Of a DNA stretch of 64,000 bases, positions 63,888 to 64,000 are shown piece after piece. A program made the translations under genes and the position numbers. Every line of letters starts with the position of its first letter. The stretch's first letter is position 1. The notes below the pieces were generated by a model. The model had not been told where the DNA came from. It saw only the letters and a list, made by a program, of their open reading frames with translations, and ran no database searches. The stretch covers positions 248,001 to 312,000 of the forward strand of contig NZ_JAJUOS010000003.1 in the NCBI RefSeq assembly GCF_021378075.1, read 5' to 3'. This DNA comes from Rhodobacter flavimaris (GTDB taxonomy: Bacteria; Pseudomonadota; Alphaproteobacteria; Rhodobacterales; Rhodobacteraceae).

Positions 63888-64000
63888 TCACTCCGTCGAC
63901 ACGTGCCCCACGCCGCCCTCGGGCGAGTAGATGTCGAGGATGTTCCAATGGCCCGAGGTCGGCGTCGGGTTGTTGATCATGGCCACGTCGATCACGGTCG
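63888..64000 (-). CDS. C-terminal end of an unidentified protein (partial)
   Basis: The last 36 codons and TGA stop of a minus-strand gene that starts beyond the window. The readable end includes TVIDVAMINNPTPTSGHWN and EGGVGHVSTE. The frame is open to the edge, codon use is native and a hairpin follows the stop, so it is a real gene end. I do not recognise the family. It lies upstream of quiC on the same strand, separated by about 235 bp. Confidence 0.6.
   Translation of the reverse strand, partial: TVIDVAMINNPTPTSGHWNILDIYSPEGGVGHVSTE

Overview
The window is GC-rich, densely coded DNA with the gene content of an alphaproteobacterium, most likely Rhodobacteraceae (roseobacter/Paracoccus-like). 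The pointers are an Irr-type Fur regulator divergent from fabA-fabB-fabI, an LdtR-type MarR regulator, SdhE, a YcgN-type cysteine-cluster protein, EF-P with EpmA, and Mn-dependent pyrophosphatase. I see no rRNA, tRNA, CRISPR array or intact insertion sequence. Everything rests on reading the translations, motifs and spacing by eye; no database search was run.

1-24 kb is mostly housekeeping: pth, a glyoxalase-fold protein, a Slam-like outer-membrane protein with a TbpB-like lipoprotein, thyX, an AT-richer insert carrying a Fic/Doc-like protein, the fatty-acid genes fabI-fabB-fabA facing irr, efp facing epmA, ldtR, sdhE, an aspartate aminotransferase, ribF, a MaoC hydratase and ppaC. 24-30.5 kb is an envelope or surface block: a Sel1-repeat protein, a LapG-like transglutaminase-fold cysteine protease, a secreted protein with about 17 perfect GGSTD repeats, and a 902-residue PKD-repeat protein with a C-terminal beta-barrel.

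30.9-46.6 kb is the most distinctive part: fourteen co-directional genes, tightly spaced or overlapping. They encode a cytochrome P450, its three-cysteine ferredoxin and ferredoxin reductase, two different glutamine-synthetase-family ligases, a PAS-only protein, a sigma-54 activator with GAFTGA motif, a spermidine/putrescine-type ABC importer (binding protein, ATPase, two permeases), an aldehyde dehydrogenase, a class I glutamine amidotransferase and a second-type RpoN. A good -24/-12 promoter (30912-30929) lies just upstream, with a dyad about 130 bp further up. The operon therefore appears to encode both the sigma factor and the activator for its own promoter. The enzyme set resembles the gamma-glutamyl (Puu) polyamine pathway with the FAD oxidase PuuB replaced by a P450 system. 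It also resembles the mycobacterial pip/mor clusters for cyclic secondary amines. I infer an amine-catabolic system for a polyamine or a ring amine such as pyrrolidine or piperidine.

46.7-52.5 kb holds a FecR-domain protein, a CHASE2 adenylate cyclase and a long glutaminase with STAS and cyclic-nucleotide-binding domains. 52.6-59 kb, on the minus strand, is a second polyamine-type importer plus an aldehyde dehydrogenase, in the same D-A-B-C-dehydrogenase order as the first, under a LysR regulator with a perfect palindrome in front of the binding-protein gene. 59-64 kb has an IclR regulator with a 31-bp interrupted palindrome at its promoter, an acyl-CoA dehydrogenase with Asp at the usual Glu base position, and a fused 3-dehydroshikimate dehydratase/HPPD-like protein (quiC). 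The window ends inside an unidentified minus-strand gene.
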